A DNA stretch of 64,000 bases from GCA-002708315 sp963676635 (GCA_963676635.1 OY781105.1:1-64000); one strand, 5' to 3'. Positions 24,365-34,123 are shown, counted from the first letter of the stretch. The notes: generated by a model not told the origin, from the sequence alone. Made by a program: numbers and translations.

Positions 24365-24458
24365 TGTTGTAGTGTTAATTTGACCTAGTTTAGTTAGTGA
24401 TAACAATGTAATACTACTTCATTACAGATAAAATCAATTTTAAATTATTGATTTTCTG

Positions 24459-24490
24459 CAAAAATATTCAAAAATGTTATTTATAACAAA
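24459..24490 (-). promoter_or_regulatory. strong predicted promoter of aconitase
   Basis: Minus-strand TTTG (24487-24490), a 20-nt spacer and TATTTTTG (24459-24466): an exact match to the Bacteroidota consensus. Confidence 0.8.
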
Positions 24491-24590
24491 TTTAGATAAA
24501 GAAAAATAGAAAGCAGATGAAAACGCTAAAATACGATTTTGACAGTGGGACAAATCCCAATATTAAGCAATGACCATTAAACATTAAACT

Positions 24591-25547
24591 TTAATCAACA
24601 AGACCTCGTCCGGTTTTTACGATTTTGCCTTGTTCTTTGAATTCGCGTATTAATCTGTCGAGTACACCGTTAATAAACACTTTGCTGTTTTGCGTGCTGA
24701 AATATTTAGTAAGCTCAATGTATTCGTTAAGAGTTACTTTAACAGGGATTGTTTCCATTTTCTGGAGCTCAACTATAGCCATCTTTAGCAGGATAAGGTC
24801 CATTAGAGGAATTCGGTCAAATTCCCAGTTTTTTGTACGCTCTTTAAGCTCTTCATTAAGCTTATCTTCATCTCTTATAACAAGTTTGTAAATAATGCGG
24901 ACAAAGTCTCTGTCTTCATTCTTGCCATTAACAGATGGTTTGTAAATACCTGGCAACTTTGAATGAGAAGCAAATGACGCTTTGAAATTATCAAAGAAAT
25001 TGTAAAGCAGTATGTTTACGAGGTCGTACCCATCATTAAAATATACACATTTCTCATCGTAATAAGACTTAAGAAGTTCAAATTCAGGTAACACGTATTC
25101 GGTTATTTTAAGCAATAGCTCCTTATCTTTATCCAATGATGGTTTAGTTGCCATATATTCCTGAAAGAAATCCTCAGCTTTAAGCATATTAAAAAACTTC
25201 AGAACCATGTCTTCTTCTTCAGTCCAGTTAACTTTAAGCTTGTTTTCACTAAGTATGAATTCATTGTTATGCTCAATGGCAGTCAATACCTGATTTTCGA
25301 TGAAACGTGTATTTGGGTTAAGATCTTCATCGGTTGGATAAAATTTACGCTTGTTTTCTTCTATTCTAACTTCAGCAAACCGCTTAATCTCAACTAAGAA
25401 GGATAGTTGGTACACAAACAGATTATGTAATTTGTCGATGCTTTTAAGGAGTTCTTTTTCTCCAACAACAATGTCATTAACCCCCCCGGTGTACCATGAG
25501 TACAAAGCTTGTAAAACTTTAATCCTAAGGTGTCTTCGATATAGCAT
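24591..25547 (-). CDS. nusB: transcription antitermination factor NusB (Bacteroidota-type, extended)
   Basis: A 318-residue protein. The start (LYRRHLRIKVLQALYSWY) and the C-terminal 130 or so residues (DFVRIIYKLVIRDED, IPLMDLILLKMAIVEL, INGVLDRL) match NusB, which binds boxA RNA with NusE to stop premature termination in rRNA operons. The middle (about residues 60-180) is a charged insertion that makes it twice the usual NusB size, a form common in this phylum. The rrn operon at 42.8-48.4 kb is a likely target, by general knowledge. Confidence 0.9.
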   Translation of the reverse strand: MLYRRHLRIKVLQALYSWYTGGVNDIVVGEKELLKSIDKLHNLFVYQLSFLVEIKRFAEVRIEENKRKFYPTDEDLNPNTRFIENQVLTAIEHNNEFILSENKLKVNWTEEEDMVLKFFNMLKAEDFFQEYMATKPSLDKDKELLLKITEYVLPEFELLKSYYDEKCVYFNDGYDLVNILLYNFFDNFKASFASHSKLPGIYKPSVNGKNEDRDFVRIIYKLVIRDEDKLNEELKERTKNWEFDRIPLMDLILLKMAIVELQKMETIPVKVTLNEYIELTKYFSTQNSKVFINGVLDRLIREFKEQGKIVKTGRGLVD

Positions 25548-25590
25548 AATCAGTTTATATTTTAATGAACACTAATAAATTTAAACGCTG

Positions 25591-25623
25591 CAAAAATAAT
25601 CCTTTTGTAGATATACTTACAAA
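25591..25623 (-). promoter_or_regulatory. strong predicted promoter of nusB
   Basis: Minus-strand TTTG (25620-25623), a 21-nt spacer and TATTTTTG (25591-25598). The leader is about 40 nt. Confidence 0.8.
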
Positions 25624-25798
25624 ATATTTGATTTTTTTAAATCATAAAATCAAAAACACTTTTTTGAATTTGAGATAAGTATGGTATTAGTTGAAATGTT
25701 CTTAATAATTAAATTGATAAATTTTTTCGAAAGATTGAAACTTAATAAAAAAACAATTAATTTAGCAAAAATTATTCGATCGATAATTATAATTGAAA

Positions 25799-26191
25799 AT
25801 GAGGGAATGGAGTGAATATCAGTTTGCGGATAAAACAATTCTGGTTGTTGAAGATACAGAGACCAGTATAAAGTTTTTTGATGCAGCGCTCAGTAAATCA
25901 GAAGCCCGAATAATATGGGCCACAACAGGTGATGAAGCAATTGATTTGTTGTCGGAATTTATTGATGAAATAGATCTTGTTTTGCTTGATTTGAATCTGC
26001 CCGGATTAAACGGCTTTGATGTGTTGAAATTTATTAGAGAGGCAGATCCGGAGCTTCCTGTAATTGTTCAAACGGCTTATCTGTTTTCTGGAGAAAGAAA
26101 AACCAGTATGTCGATGGGAGCAAATGCTTTTATTTCAAAACCAATTCAACTAGATGATCTTTTAAATAACATTGCTTTTCAGTTAAGCTAA
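25799..26191 (+). CDS. stand-alone response-regulator receiver protein
   Basis: A 130-residue single receiver domain. ILVVEDTE holds the acidic pocket, VLLDLNLPGLNGFDV the phospho-acceptor Asp, IVQTAYLF the switch Thr region and ISKPIQ the conserved Lys. There is no output domain, so it either passes phosphate on or acts by protein contact. The ATG at 25799 is preferred over a TTG two codons upstream. No kinase gene is adjacent; the hybrid kinases are 28 kb away. Confidence 0.9.
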   Translation: MREWSEYQFADKTILVVEDTETSIKFFDAALSKSEARIIWATTGDEAIDLLSEFIDEIDLVLLDLNLPGLNGFDVLKFIREADPELPVIVQTAYLFSGERKTSMSMGANAFISKPIQLDDLLNNIAFQLS

Positions 26192-26212
26192 AGTTTTGAT
26201 CTATACAATCGA

Positions 26213-26977
26213 TTATCCGTCACAACTCAGATTTAGAGTATCGTACGCTACATGTACGTTTTCTGGTAGTGTCTTTTCCAGATCATCGCTGAATCCTATT
26301 AAATGACTAATATGAGTCAGGTATGCCTTTTTGGGTGCAAGAAATTCAATTATCTTTAAAGCTTCTTCAAGATTGTAATGTGAAACGTGTTTTTCTTTTC
26401 TCAGAGCATTTATTACAAGTACTTCACAGCCATCCAATTCAACAAGAGATTCCGGGGGGATATAGTTGGTATCGGTTATGTAAGCAAAATTGTTAATCCT
26501 GTAACCATAAACCTCTATCCTGTGATGCAGTGCCCGTATTGGTGATATTATTGTTTCACCTATATTAAATGATTTGTTGTTAATAGTAAGAAGGTTGTAC
26601 TGGGGTAGTCCGGGATAATTGTTGTTAAAAGCATAGGAGAATTCTTTTTTGATTTCCTTTTGATCATATTCTGATGCATAAATATCCATTGGCTTTTTTT
26701 GAAGAAAATTGTATGAGCGCACATCATCAAGACCAGCTATGTGATCGCGGTGGGAATGGGTTATAAGAATAGCATCCAGCTTGTCGACGCCTTCTCTTAG
26801 CATCTGATATCTGAAATCAGGACCAGCATCGATACAGATTGTTTCAGTTGCGGTCTCGACTAAAACAGAGGATCTCAATCTGATATCATGAGCATTGCCA
26901 TTCCTGCAAACTTCACATTTACATGCTGGTACGGGTACTCCCTGTGATGTTCCGGTTCCTAAAAAAGTAATTTTCAT
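26213..26977 (-). CDS. MBL-fold metallohydrolase (PhnP-like)
   Basis: A 254-residue metallo-beta-lactamase-fold enzyme. Metal ligands are in THSHRDHIAGLDD (HxHxDH), a later ALHHRIEVYG, ITDTNYIPP and THISHLIG. The N-terminal GTGTSQGVPVPACKCEVC, with a small Cys cluster, is typical of PhnP-type phosphodiesterases and their relatives. No phn genes are nearby, so a cyclic-phosphodiester substrate is only a family-level guess. A TAAATTTG -7 box lies at 26995-27002 upstream. Its 3' end converges with the receiver gene, 21 nt away. Confidence 0.87.
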   Translation of the reverse strand: MKITFLGTGTSQGVPVPACKCEVCRNGNAHDIRLRSSVLVETATETICIDAGPDFRYQMLREGVDKLDAILITHSHRDHIAGLDDVRSYNFLQKKPMDIYASEYDQKEIKKEFSYAFNNNYPGLPQYNLLTINNKSFNIGETIISPIRALHHRIEVYGYRINNFAYITDTNYIPPESLVELDGCEVLVINALRKEKHVSHYNLEEALKIIEFLAPKKAYLTHISHLIGFSDDLEKTLPENVHVAYDTLNLSCDG

Positions 26978-27094
26978 AATAATTATTGTGACTGCAAATT
27001 TATCAATTAAGGTTGTTATATCTATGTTGCTTCATTTTTTTGTTTCATTTATCCTGAAAAACATATAATTTTACAGCATCAAAAACAGAAACAT

Positions 27095-27631
27095 TTGAGC
27101 TTTAAGAACAAGATAAAACATGCGTTATTGCCTTTTCGGAAAAACAACAGAAGTGTTGTAACGCAATCTTATGACCATAAAATTAGTATTGATGATTCGG
27201 TTATAAAGGTTATTCTTGATTACAGGGAGTTTAGAAATAAAGAAGAACTGGAATCAATAATTAATCTTCTTAAAAAGAAAATTAACGTATCATTATTTAT
27301 TGTTTGCAGTGACAGAAGCATAGCTGATGTTTTTGATAGTGAAGAAATTATTGTTGTTGGCTATGATGATGTATCTTTGACAGGACATATGAATAAAACG
27401 CTGATTGAAACAATTAACAGCATTAAAGCAGATATTTTGTTAGCGCCAATACCTTTGACTTCAAGACTTTCATTATTTGTTGCCAGTAAATTAATTAAAG
27501 GATTATTCATTACATTTGGCAATGATACAGAAGGTGAGTATGATCTGGTTATCAATGAAACTAATGACGATTGGAACAAAAAGCTTGAAGCATTTATTTA
27601 TTACTTGAAACAATTAAACATTACTATATGA
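27095..27631 (+). CDS. DUF6913-like protein upstream of dapA
   Basis: A 178-residue cytosolic protein with no signal peptide. It begins with a basic stretch (FKNKIKHALLPFRKNN), then alternating strands and helices (VIKVILDYREF, KINVSLFIVCSD, DILLAPIPLTS, YDLVINETND). It resembles the Bacteroidota family DUF6913, but I hold that name with moderate certainty. The start is the TTG at 27095, since no ATG occurs in frame before mid-gene. Its stop overlaps the dapA start (ATGA), so translation is coupled and a link to dapA expression is likely. Confidence 0.72.
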   Translation: MSFKNKIKHALLPFRKNNRSVVTQSYDHKISIDDSVIKVILDYREFRNKEELESIINLLKKKINVSLFIVCSDRSIADVFDSEEIIVVGYDDVSLTGHMNKTLIETINSIKADILLAPIPLTSRLSLFVASKLIKGLFITFGNDTEGEYDLVINETNDDWNKKLEAFIYYLKQLNITI

Positions 27632-28512
27632 AATCTGAACTTAATGGAACCGGAGTTGCTATAATTACTCCTTTCACAAGTGCTGGTGAGATTGACTTTC
27701 CGTCATTACGAAAATTATTGGAACATGTTATCACAGGAAAAGTTGATTTTATTGTCAGCCTGGGAACAACATCAGAAGCAGCAACGCTAAGTGATGAAGA
27801 GAGATCTGAAGTAATGAAATTTGTTATTGAAGTGGTGGATTACAGAGTCCCTGTTGTAATGGGAATAGGAGGAAATAATACTGCTGCGGTAGCTAATACA
27901 TTGAAAATTACAGATTTTGAAGGAGTGTCAGCAATATTGTCTGTAGCACCTTATTATAACAAGCCAGTTCAAAGAGGAATATATGAACATTTTAGTGTCA
28001 TCGCTGAACTTTCGCCTGTTCCGGTAATATTATATAATGTACCTGGCAGGACTTCATGTAACATTTCAGCTGAAACTACTCTGCAGCTTGCCCGCGATTT
28101 TAGTAATATTATTGCCGTTAAAGAAGCTTCAGGAAATATAAACCAGATAATGAGTATTATTAAAAACAAACCGGAAGGCTTTAAAGTTTTCTCAGGTGAT
28201 GATGCTCTTACTTTTCCATTATTAACACTTGGCGCAGATGGTGTGATATCTGTGGTTGCTAATGTGTACCCACAAGAATTTTCTTCAATGGTTAATATGA
28301 CAAAAGAAAACAATATTGCAGGTGCCAGAGAGATTCATTATTCGATGATTGAATTTATTGATATGCTTTTTGAAGATGGTAATCCGTCCGGAGCAAAGGC
28401 TGCTCTTGAAATCCTCGGTGTTGTTGAGAATAATCTTAGATTACCAATGGTTCCTGTTAATCCTGATTTGTATAGAAGAATGGAGAGAGAGATTGAATTG
28501 ATAAATAATTAA
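27628..28512 (+). CDS. dapA: 4-hydroxy-tetrahydrodipicolinate synthase
   Basis: A 294-residue class I aldolase that condenses pyruvate with aspartate semialdehyde, the first committed step to diaminopimelate and lysine. It shows the pyruvate-binding GTTSEAATLS, the catalytic Tyr in YNVPGRTSCNIS and the Schiff-base Lys in AVKEASGNI, followed by VFSGDDALTFPLL. Length is standard. It overlaps the preceding gene by 4 nt and is 22 nt upstream of a secreted peptidase gene. Confidence 0.96.
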   Translation: MKSELNGTGVAIITPFTSAGEIDFPSLRKLLEHVITGKVDFIVSLGTTSEAATLSDEERSEVMKFVIEVVDYRVPVVMGIGGNNTAAVANTLKITDFEGVSAILSVAPYYNKPVQRGIYEHFSVIAELSPVPVILYNVPGRTSCNISAETTLQLARDFSNIIAVKEASGNINQIMSIIKNKPEGFKVFSGDDALTFPLLTLGADGVISVVANVYPQEFSSMVNMTKENNIAGAREIHYSMIEFIDMLFEDGNPSGAKAALEILGVVENNLRLPMVPVNPDLYRRMEREIELINN

Positions 28513-28534
28513 TAAACAGTAAATATTCAAAGCT

Positions 28535-30865
28535 ATGTATAAGAAGCTTTTTATTACATCATTATGCGCATTTCTTTATCTTTTGACAAATGCACAATCA
28601 TCACAATTTCACAAGGCAAATGAAGTGCTGAAAGAGAGAGGAGAGGTTTATTTCAGTTTTCAACTAGCCAGTAGCGATAATATTAGTGAACTGGATATGC
28701 TTACAACAATGATATCTTTAGATAATCTGGATGGATCGAAGGTTTTCGCATATGCAAATAGTAGAGAATTTGCTGAATTTGAAAAACTGGGATATAATAT
28801 TAAGGTATTGACTCCTCCATCGATGATATTCGAATCTGTGCTGGAAAACAGCCAAAAGGACAGGGATGTGAGTAGTTTTGATTATTATCCCACATATGAA
28901 GAATATGTATCTATGATGTATCAGTTTGAGACAGATTACCCGGATATGTGTGAGATAGTGAATATTGGTTATTCTACAGATGGAAGGGAATTGCTTTTTG
29001 CTCACATTAACAATGATCTTGAAATGGATCAGAACGAGCCTGAGTTTATGTATACATCAACAATTCATGGTGATGAGGTTACTGGCTATGTTTTGATGTT
29101 ACGGTTAATAGACCACCTCCTTGTTAATTATGGTACTGATTCTGAAATAACAGATATTGTTGACAATATTGATATATGGATAAACCCTAATGCTAATCCT
29201 GATGGTACTTATGCTGGTGGTAACAATACTGTATGGGCAGCAACACGTGCAAACGCAAACAGTGTTGATTTAAACAGGAATTACGCTGACCCCGAAGATG
29301 GTCCTCATCCTGATGGAAACGAGTACCAGATAGAAACAATTGCTTTTATGGATTTTGCTGATGAGCATGATTTTGTGATGTCAGCAAATTTTCATGGTGG
29401 CGCTGAGGTTGCGAATTACCCATGGGATACATGGCCACAGCTGGCTGCTGATGATGACTGGTGGGAGATGGTTAGTCGCGAGTACGCCGATACTTGTCAG
29501 TTTTATAGTACTTCTGGTTACTTTACTGATTTGGATAATGGGATTACAAATGGTTATGCATGGTACACTATTAGTGGCGGCAGACAGGATTATATGAATT
29601 ATTTTAAAAATTGCCGGGAGCTTACTCTTGAAATATCTGAAACGAAATTGCTGCCCGAAAGTCAGTTGGATAATTTTTGGGAGTATAATTACAGATCATT
29701 AATAAATTATATGAAACAATCGCTTTATGGTTTTTCAGGGATTGTTACTAACTCTGTAACTGGTGATCCTGTGCATGCTAAGGTGAATATTTCAGGTCAT
29801 GATTATGATAACTCTTATGTGTATTCAAATCTGCCTGTGGGCAATTATTATAGGCCTATTAAAGAAGGAACATATAACGTAACATTTTCAGCATTTGGAT
29901 ATTATGATCAGGTTGTGGAAAATGTACCTGTTACTGATTATCAAAATTATATACTTAATGTTGAGCTTGTCCCTATTTTGGCATTTTATGCTGACTTTTC
30001 ATCATCAACAGAATTAACATCACCGGGAATAGGTGTGGATTATTATGATGAATCGGCTGGAGGTGATATTATTGATTGGCACTGGACTTTTGAGGGAGGT
30101 ACACCTGAGGAGTCGAATGATAGGAATCCTTCCGGAATTATTTACAACGAGCCAGGTGATTACAAGGTTACTCTTACGGTTAGTGTTATGAGTGGTAACT
30201 CTGATACTAAGGAGGTAGAAGATTATATCATCATTAAAGAGGCTCTGAATATGTGTAATGACGAAGTGTCAACCTGTGATGCGTTGTTTTATGATTCTGG
30301 TAGTGATACAGCTGATTATTCAAACCATGAGAGCTATACAATGGTTATATGGCCTGGCACTGTTCCTGCTAAAGTTGTGTTGGAATTTTTGGAGTTTGAT
30401 ATTGAATATCAGGCTGATTGTGAGAACGATTATCTTGAGATATATAATGGTGCAGATGTTTCTGCCCCATTAATTGGAAGATATTGTGGTTCTGATAATC
30501 CAGGAACTATTACCGCCGATAATGAATACGGAGCATTAACATTGTACTTCTCTTCAAATTATACTATTGTAAAACCCGGATGGAAAGCCATGGTTAGTTG
30601 TGATTCAGGTGTTAGTATTATTGAGAATACTGAGGAAGTTGTTAATGTGTTTCCAGTTCCTGCAAATGATCATCTATACATAGAAGCACACGACGTTATT
30701 TCATCGATAACCATATCTGATTTACATGGAAGCTTAATTATTAATGAGCAAATTGGATGTCAAAATGCAGATATCAGTACCAGTAATTTGAAACCAGGAA
30801 TGTATTTATTGACTATACAGATGAATAACAGGCAGATTAATAAGAAAATATTAGTTGGTTATTAG
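28535..30865 (+). CDS. secreted M14-family zinc carboxypeptidase with PKD, CUB and T9SS domains
   Basis: A 776-residue exported enzyme. After a signal peptide (to about residue 20) there is a prodomain, then the M14 catalytic domain (about 120-405) with zinc ligands in HGDEVTGYV and FHGGAEVANYPW, the substrate-binding VDLNRNY, and the catalytic Glu in LTLEISETK. Next are a carboxypeptidase-regulatory-like beta domain (about 405-485), a PKD domain (about 490-570, DWHWTFEGGTP), a CUB-like domain (about 572-690) and a type A T9SS sorting domain (NVFPVPANDHLYI to the end). It probably digests peptides outside the cell. It may be transcribed with dapA, 22 nt away, though the functions do not obviously match. 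Confidence 0.92.
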   Translation: MYKKLFITSLCAFLYLLTNAQSSQFHKANEVLKERGEVYFSFQLASSDNISELDMLTTMISLDNLDGSKVFAYANSREFAEFEKLGYNIKVLTPPSMIFESVLENSQKDRDVSSFDYYPTYEEYVSMMYQFETDYPDMCEIVNIGYSTDGRELLFAHINNDLEMDQNEPEFMYTSTIHGDEVTGYVLMLRLIDHLLVNYGTDSEITDIVDNIDIWINPNANPDGTYAGGNNTVWAATRANANSVDLNRNYADPEDGPHPDGNEYQIETIAFMDFADEHDFVMSANFHGGAEVANYPWDTWPQLAADDDWWEMVSREYADTCQFYSTSGYFTDLDNGITNGYAWYTISGGRQDYMNYFKNCRELTLEISETKLLPESQLDNFWEYNYRSLINYMKQSLYGFSGIVTNSVTGDPVHAKVNISGHDYDNSYVYSNLPVGNYYRPIKEGTYNVTFSAFGYYDQVVENVPVTDYQNYILNVELVPILAFYADFSSSTELTSPGIGVDYYDESAGGDIIDWHWTFEGGTPEESNDRNPSGIIYNEPGDYKVTLTVSVMSGNSDTKEVEDYIIIKEALNMCNDEVSTCDALFYDSGSDTADYSNHESYTMVIWPGTVPAKVVLEFLEFDIEYQADCENDYLEIYNGADVSAPLIGRYCGSDNPGTITADNEYGALTLYFSSNYTIVKPGWKAMVSCDSGVSIIENTEEVVNVFPVPANDHLYIEAHDVISSITISDLHGSLIINEQIGCQNADISTSNLKPGMYLLTIQMNNRQINKKILVGY

Positions 30866-30938
30866 TTTGCCAGATAAAGAATAAAAATGAAGTTTGTAAA
30901 CTGATCAAAGGTAGGTCATGATCATTAAAGTATTGATT

Positions 30939-31769
30939 TTACCAGTTTATATATATCTCATTCCTTAATAATATTCTTACAGTTATCAGAAAAACTAAAG
31001 TTGTAATAAGAATAATACGTGATATTTCAAAGAATCTGGGTTCTTCATCAAAATAGATTGTTTCCATCTTGCTAATTCGCATAACCATGAATAATATTAT
31101 AAGCAGCATGGTTATCCATGAATAGGCTTCCTGAAATAATATCTGCGGGAAGAAATAAAGCAAATATATACCAGTTCCAAGTATAAAAGGTACAATTAAC
31201 TGGGCAGTTACGAAAAATGGGAAATTATTTTCAGTAAGTCTGTTGAAGTATGAATTGGCAGAAACTGCAGCTACTCTGGACATGAAATAAGCAGTTCCCA
31301 ATAATCCGAGAAAACCTATCAGGGCAACAATCATTTTTGTTGTGTCAGTTAAGTACATCCAGTTGAAAACATGACCAATACCTTCTTTAAAAATGTTCCC
31401 AATTAGTAAACTCCCAAAAGTAAAATTAAAGGCATGAAGTGCAAACCACATAAAGAAAGTCTTAAGGCGTGCTGGCTCTTCAACCAACGACCAAAATGCA
31501 ATTAAGGCAATCAGGCCAAGAACAAGAATGAGAATAGGCCCGGCACCAAAAATGAGTCTTACACTATCGTGTGTCCACTCATGTGGTTCTACATAATAAT
31601 AAATACTGTCCCAGTCGAAACCGATATTGAAGCCAAAATTTCCCGATAGGAATATTTTGCTAATAAAATCAATATAAAAAACAAACAAATAAGCTAATAC
31701 ATAGGAAGCTGTAGAATTTACAGCAATTATCCAGAAGTTGCTTTTTGTAAGTTCAAGTTCCGGTTTCAT
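30939..31769 (-). CDS. polytopic membrane protein of unknown function
   Basis: A 276-residue protein with about seven hydrophobic segments (near residues 15-35, 70-92, 100-125, 135-160, 185-205, 210-228 and 240-265). A polar loop between the first two carries WDSIYYYVEPHEWTHDS. I recognise no family. It is 23 nt downstream of the alpha-oxoamine synthase on the same strand and probably co-transcribed, which hints at membrane-lipid metabolism without proving it. The ATG at 31769 (KPELELTKSN) is preferred; one three codons upstream is possible. Confidence 0.75.
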   Translation of the reverse strand: MKPELELTKSNFWIIAVNSTASYVLAYLFVFYIDFISKIFLSGNFGFNIGFDWDSIYYYVEPHEWTHDSVRLIFGAGPILILVLGLIALIAFWSLVEEPARLKTFFMWFALHAFNFTFGSLLIGNIFKEGIGHVFNWMYLTDTTKMIVALIGFLGLLGTAYFMSRVAAVSANSYFNRLTENNFPFFVTAQLIVPFILGTGIYLLYFFPQILFQEAYSWITMLLIILFMVMRISKMETIYFDEEPRFFEISRIILITTLVFLITVRILLRNEIYINW

Positions 31770-31792
31770 ATGGGACAATACAAATATTAATA

Positions 31793-33037
31793 TTAAGCTG
31801 TGGCGCTTTTCATCGTATCGCCATATTCATTATTCTCCAGCTTTTTCTTTATTTTAGCAAATGTTTTTACCGTATAGTCAACATCTTCAAGAGTATGTAT
31901 TGCTGTAGGTATAAGTCTAAGAAGTATCACACCTTTTGGTACAACCGGATATACAACTATTGAACAAAAGATGTCATAGTTTTCTCGCAGATCGTGTGTA
32001 ATGTGAGTAGCTTCAGGAACACCCCCTTTAAGTATTACCGGAGTAACAGGTGATTCTGTATTGCCAATATTCATACCATTTTCAACAAGACCTTTCTGTA
32101 AGGCGTTGACTATTGTCCACAGTTTTTCTTTTAAATCCGGACGTGTTTTTAGTAATTCAAGACGTTTCATAGCACCAATAACCATAGGCATCGGGAGCGA
32201 TTTTGCAAAAATCTGTGAGCGCATATTATACTGCAGATATTTGATAACCTCTTTTTTAGAAGCTACAAAGCCACCAATTCCTGCCATTGATTTAGCGAAA
32301 GTACCAAAGTAGATATCAACCTCATCCTGTAATCCAAAATGTTCATCGGTACCTGCACCTGTTGGTCCCATTGTTCCAAAACCATGAGCATCATCAATTA
32401 GAAGTCTGAAATTATATTTTTTCTTAAGAGCTACAATATCCTTAAGGTTGCCAAGGTCACCTGACATACCATATACACCTTCTGTAATTACCAGAATGCC
32501 ACCGCCCGTTTTTTCAACAATCTTTGTTGCTCTTTCCAGTTCTTTGTCCAGATTGTCCATATTATTGTGAGGGTAAACAAATCTTTTACCAAAATGTAAA
32601 CGCATCCCGTCAATAATACAAGCATGTGCCTCTGAATCATAAACGATTACATCATTACGTGTTACCAGTGAGTTGATTATAGAAACCATGCCCTGATAGC
32701 CGTAATTCAAAAGAAAAGCAGCTTCTCTTCCAACGAAATCAGCAAGTTGTTGCTCAAGTTCTTCATGGTATTTTGTCTGTCCTGACATCATACGGGCTCC
32801 CATTGGGTAAGCAAGTCCCCATTCTTTGGCAGCATCAGCATCAGCTTTTCTGACTTCCGGTTGATTAGCAAGTCCCAGGTAATTGTTAAGGCTCCATACA
32901 AGCCTTGTTTTGCCCTGAAATTTCATATGGTTAGAGATTTCGCCTTCAAGCTTTGGAAACATATAATAACCTTCAGCATTTGACGCATATTTTCCCAGTG
33001 GTCCCAGGTTAACAACGCATTTATCAAAAATATCCAT
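31793..33037 (-). CDS. PLP-dependent alpha-oxoamine synthase (serine palmitoyltransferase-like)
   Basis: A 414-residue fold-type I PLP enzyme of the alpha-oxoamine synthase group, which joins an amino acid to an acyl thioester with loss of CO2. Visible are LNNYLGLANQPEVRKA, ARMMSGQTKYHEELE, the PLP-contacting DDAHGFGTMGPTG, and FAKSMAGIGGF with the Schiff-base Lys. In this phylum close relatives make sphingoid bases from serine or sulfonolipid (capnine) bases from cysteate; other group members make amino-oxononanoate or aminoketobutyrate. The exact amino acid used cannot be read from sequence. A TATTTTTG box lies at 33061-33068, 23 nt before the ATG. Confidence 0.85.
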   Translation of the reverse strand: MDIFDKCVVNLGPLGKYASNAEGYYMFPKLEGEISNHMKFQGKTRLVWSLNNYLGLANQPEVRKADADAAKEWGLAYPMGARMMSGQTKYHEELEQQLADFVGREAAFLLNYGYQGMVSIINSLVTRNDVIVYDSEAHACIIDGMRLHFGKRFVYPHNNMDNLDKELERATKIVEKTGGGILVITEGVYGMSGDLGNLKDIVALKKKYNFRLLIDDAHGFGTMGPTGAGTDEHFGLQDEVDIYFGTFAKSMAGIGGFVASKKEVIKYLQYNMRSQIFAKSLPMPMVIGAMKRLELLKTRPDLKEKLWTIVNALQKGLVENGMNIGNTESPVTPVILKGGVPEATHITHDLRENYDIFCSIVVYPVVPKGVILLRLIPTAIHTLEDVDYTVKTFAKIKKKLENNEYGDTMKSATA

Positions 33038-33282
33038 TTCTACTCAGTTTAATTTTGTTGCAAAAATATGTAATTAGTTTAAATGGGAAAAATTTGATGA
33101 TAATATTTATTTGTATTCTAAATGCTAATATATCGCATCTGTTTGAAAAATAAAATGATATGATCCAAAATGAGCTGGATATACTACGATTGGCAACGTT
33201 TATGCTTCAATAGTTATTCATAAAGTTTGTTAATATGGACTATAATATGTTTATTAATATAATTTTGCTACTTATTTTTCGT

Positions 33283-33312
33283 TTTGTACTTCAATTATTT
33301 GTTTTATTTTTG
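33283..33312 (+). promoter_or_regulatory. predicted bamD promoter ending 4 nt before the ATG
   Basis: TTTG (33283-33286), an 18-nt spacer and TATTTTTG (33305-33312), then CGCC and the ATG. Both elements match the consensus; transcription would begin at or next to the start codon. Confidence 0.6.
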
Positions 33313-33316
33313 CGCC

Positions 33317-34123
33317 ATGTTTAAAAAATCGATTTTTCTCACATTAATAACTGGTATTGTGCTGTTTGGAGTATCTTGTAAAAATTATAACAAGATATTA
33401 AAGAGTGGTAATAATGAACTTAAGTATGAAGTAGGGGTTGATTTGTATGAGCAAGGTGATTTTAACAGGGCTTTGCAAATCTTTGATATACTTAGGGCTG
33501 TTAACCGTGGTAACGAAAAAGGTGAGAAGCTTACATACTATACCGCAAACTGTTATTTTCAAATGAAAGACTATCAGATAGCCAGCTATTATTATAATCA
33601 ATATGTGCAGAGTTATCCACGTTCTGAGTTTGCTCAAGAAAGTGCTTTTATGAGCGCTTATTGTAACTATCTCGAATCTCCAAGACCAAGCCTGGATCAA
33701 ACAAGTACATATACTGCTTTAAAAGAGCTACAGAATTTTATCGACATGTATCCTAACAGTGAAAAGGTTAGTGAAGCTACACGACTTATGGATGAGTTAA
33801 GACACAAGCTCGAAGTGAAACAATACCATGTTGCGTGTTTGTATGATAAAATGGGAGATTATCAGGCTGCAATTACATCATATGAGAATCTTATCGATGA
33901 TTACCCTGATACTGATTTTAAAGAATCTGTACTCTACTCAATTGCAAAAGCTTATTATGCTTACGCTGAAAAAAGCGTTTATCTGAAAAAAGAAGAAAGA
34001 TACGAAAAAACAATAGAAGCCTGTAATAACCTTGCCTATTTATACCCGGAGAGCGAGTATATTGATGAGGTTAATAAGATTAATCAAAGGGCGCATCAAA
34101 GTTTGAAAAGTAATATTAATTAA
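33317..34123 (+). CDS. bamD: outer membrane assembly lipoprotein BamD
   Basis: A 268-residue lipoprotein (signal to Cys at about residue 21, in LFGVSCKN) made of TPR-like helical repeats: YEQGDFNRALQIFD, NCYFQMKDYQIASYYYNQY, KMGDYQAAITSYENLIDDYPD. BamD is part of the beta-barrel assembly machine in the outer membrane. The ATG at 33317 begins the signal peptide; an 11-codon TTG extension overlaps the promoter. It leads a plus-strand operon with omega, coaBC and DUF4835, an arrangement I recall as usual in this phylum. Confidence 0.92.
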   Translation: MFKKSIFLTLITGIVLFGVSCKNYNKILKSGNNELKYEVGVDLYEQGDFNRALQIFDILRAVNRGNEKGEKLTYYTANCYFQMKDYQIASYYYNQYVQSYPRSEFAQESAFMSAYCNYLESPRPSLDQTSTYTALKELQNFIDMYPNSEKVSEATRLMDELRHKLEVKQYHVACLYDKMGDYQAAITSYENLIDDYPDTDFKESVLYSIAKAYYAYAEKSVYLKKEERYEKTIEACNNLAYLYPESEYIDEVNKINQRAHQSLKSNIN

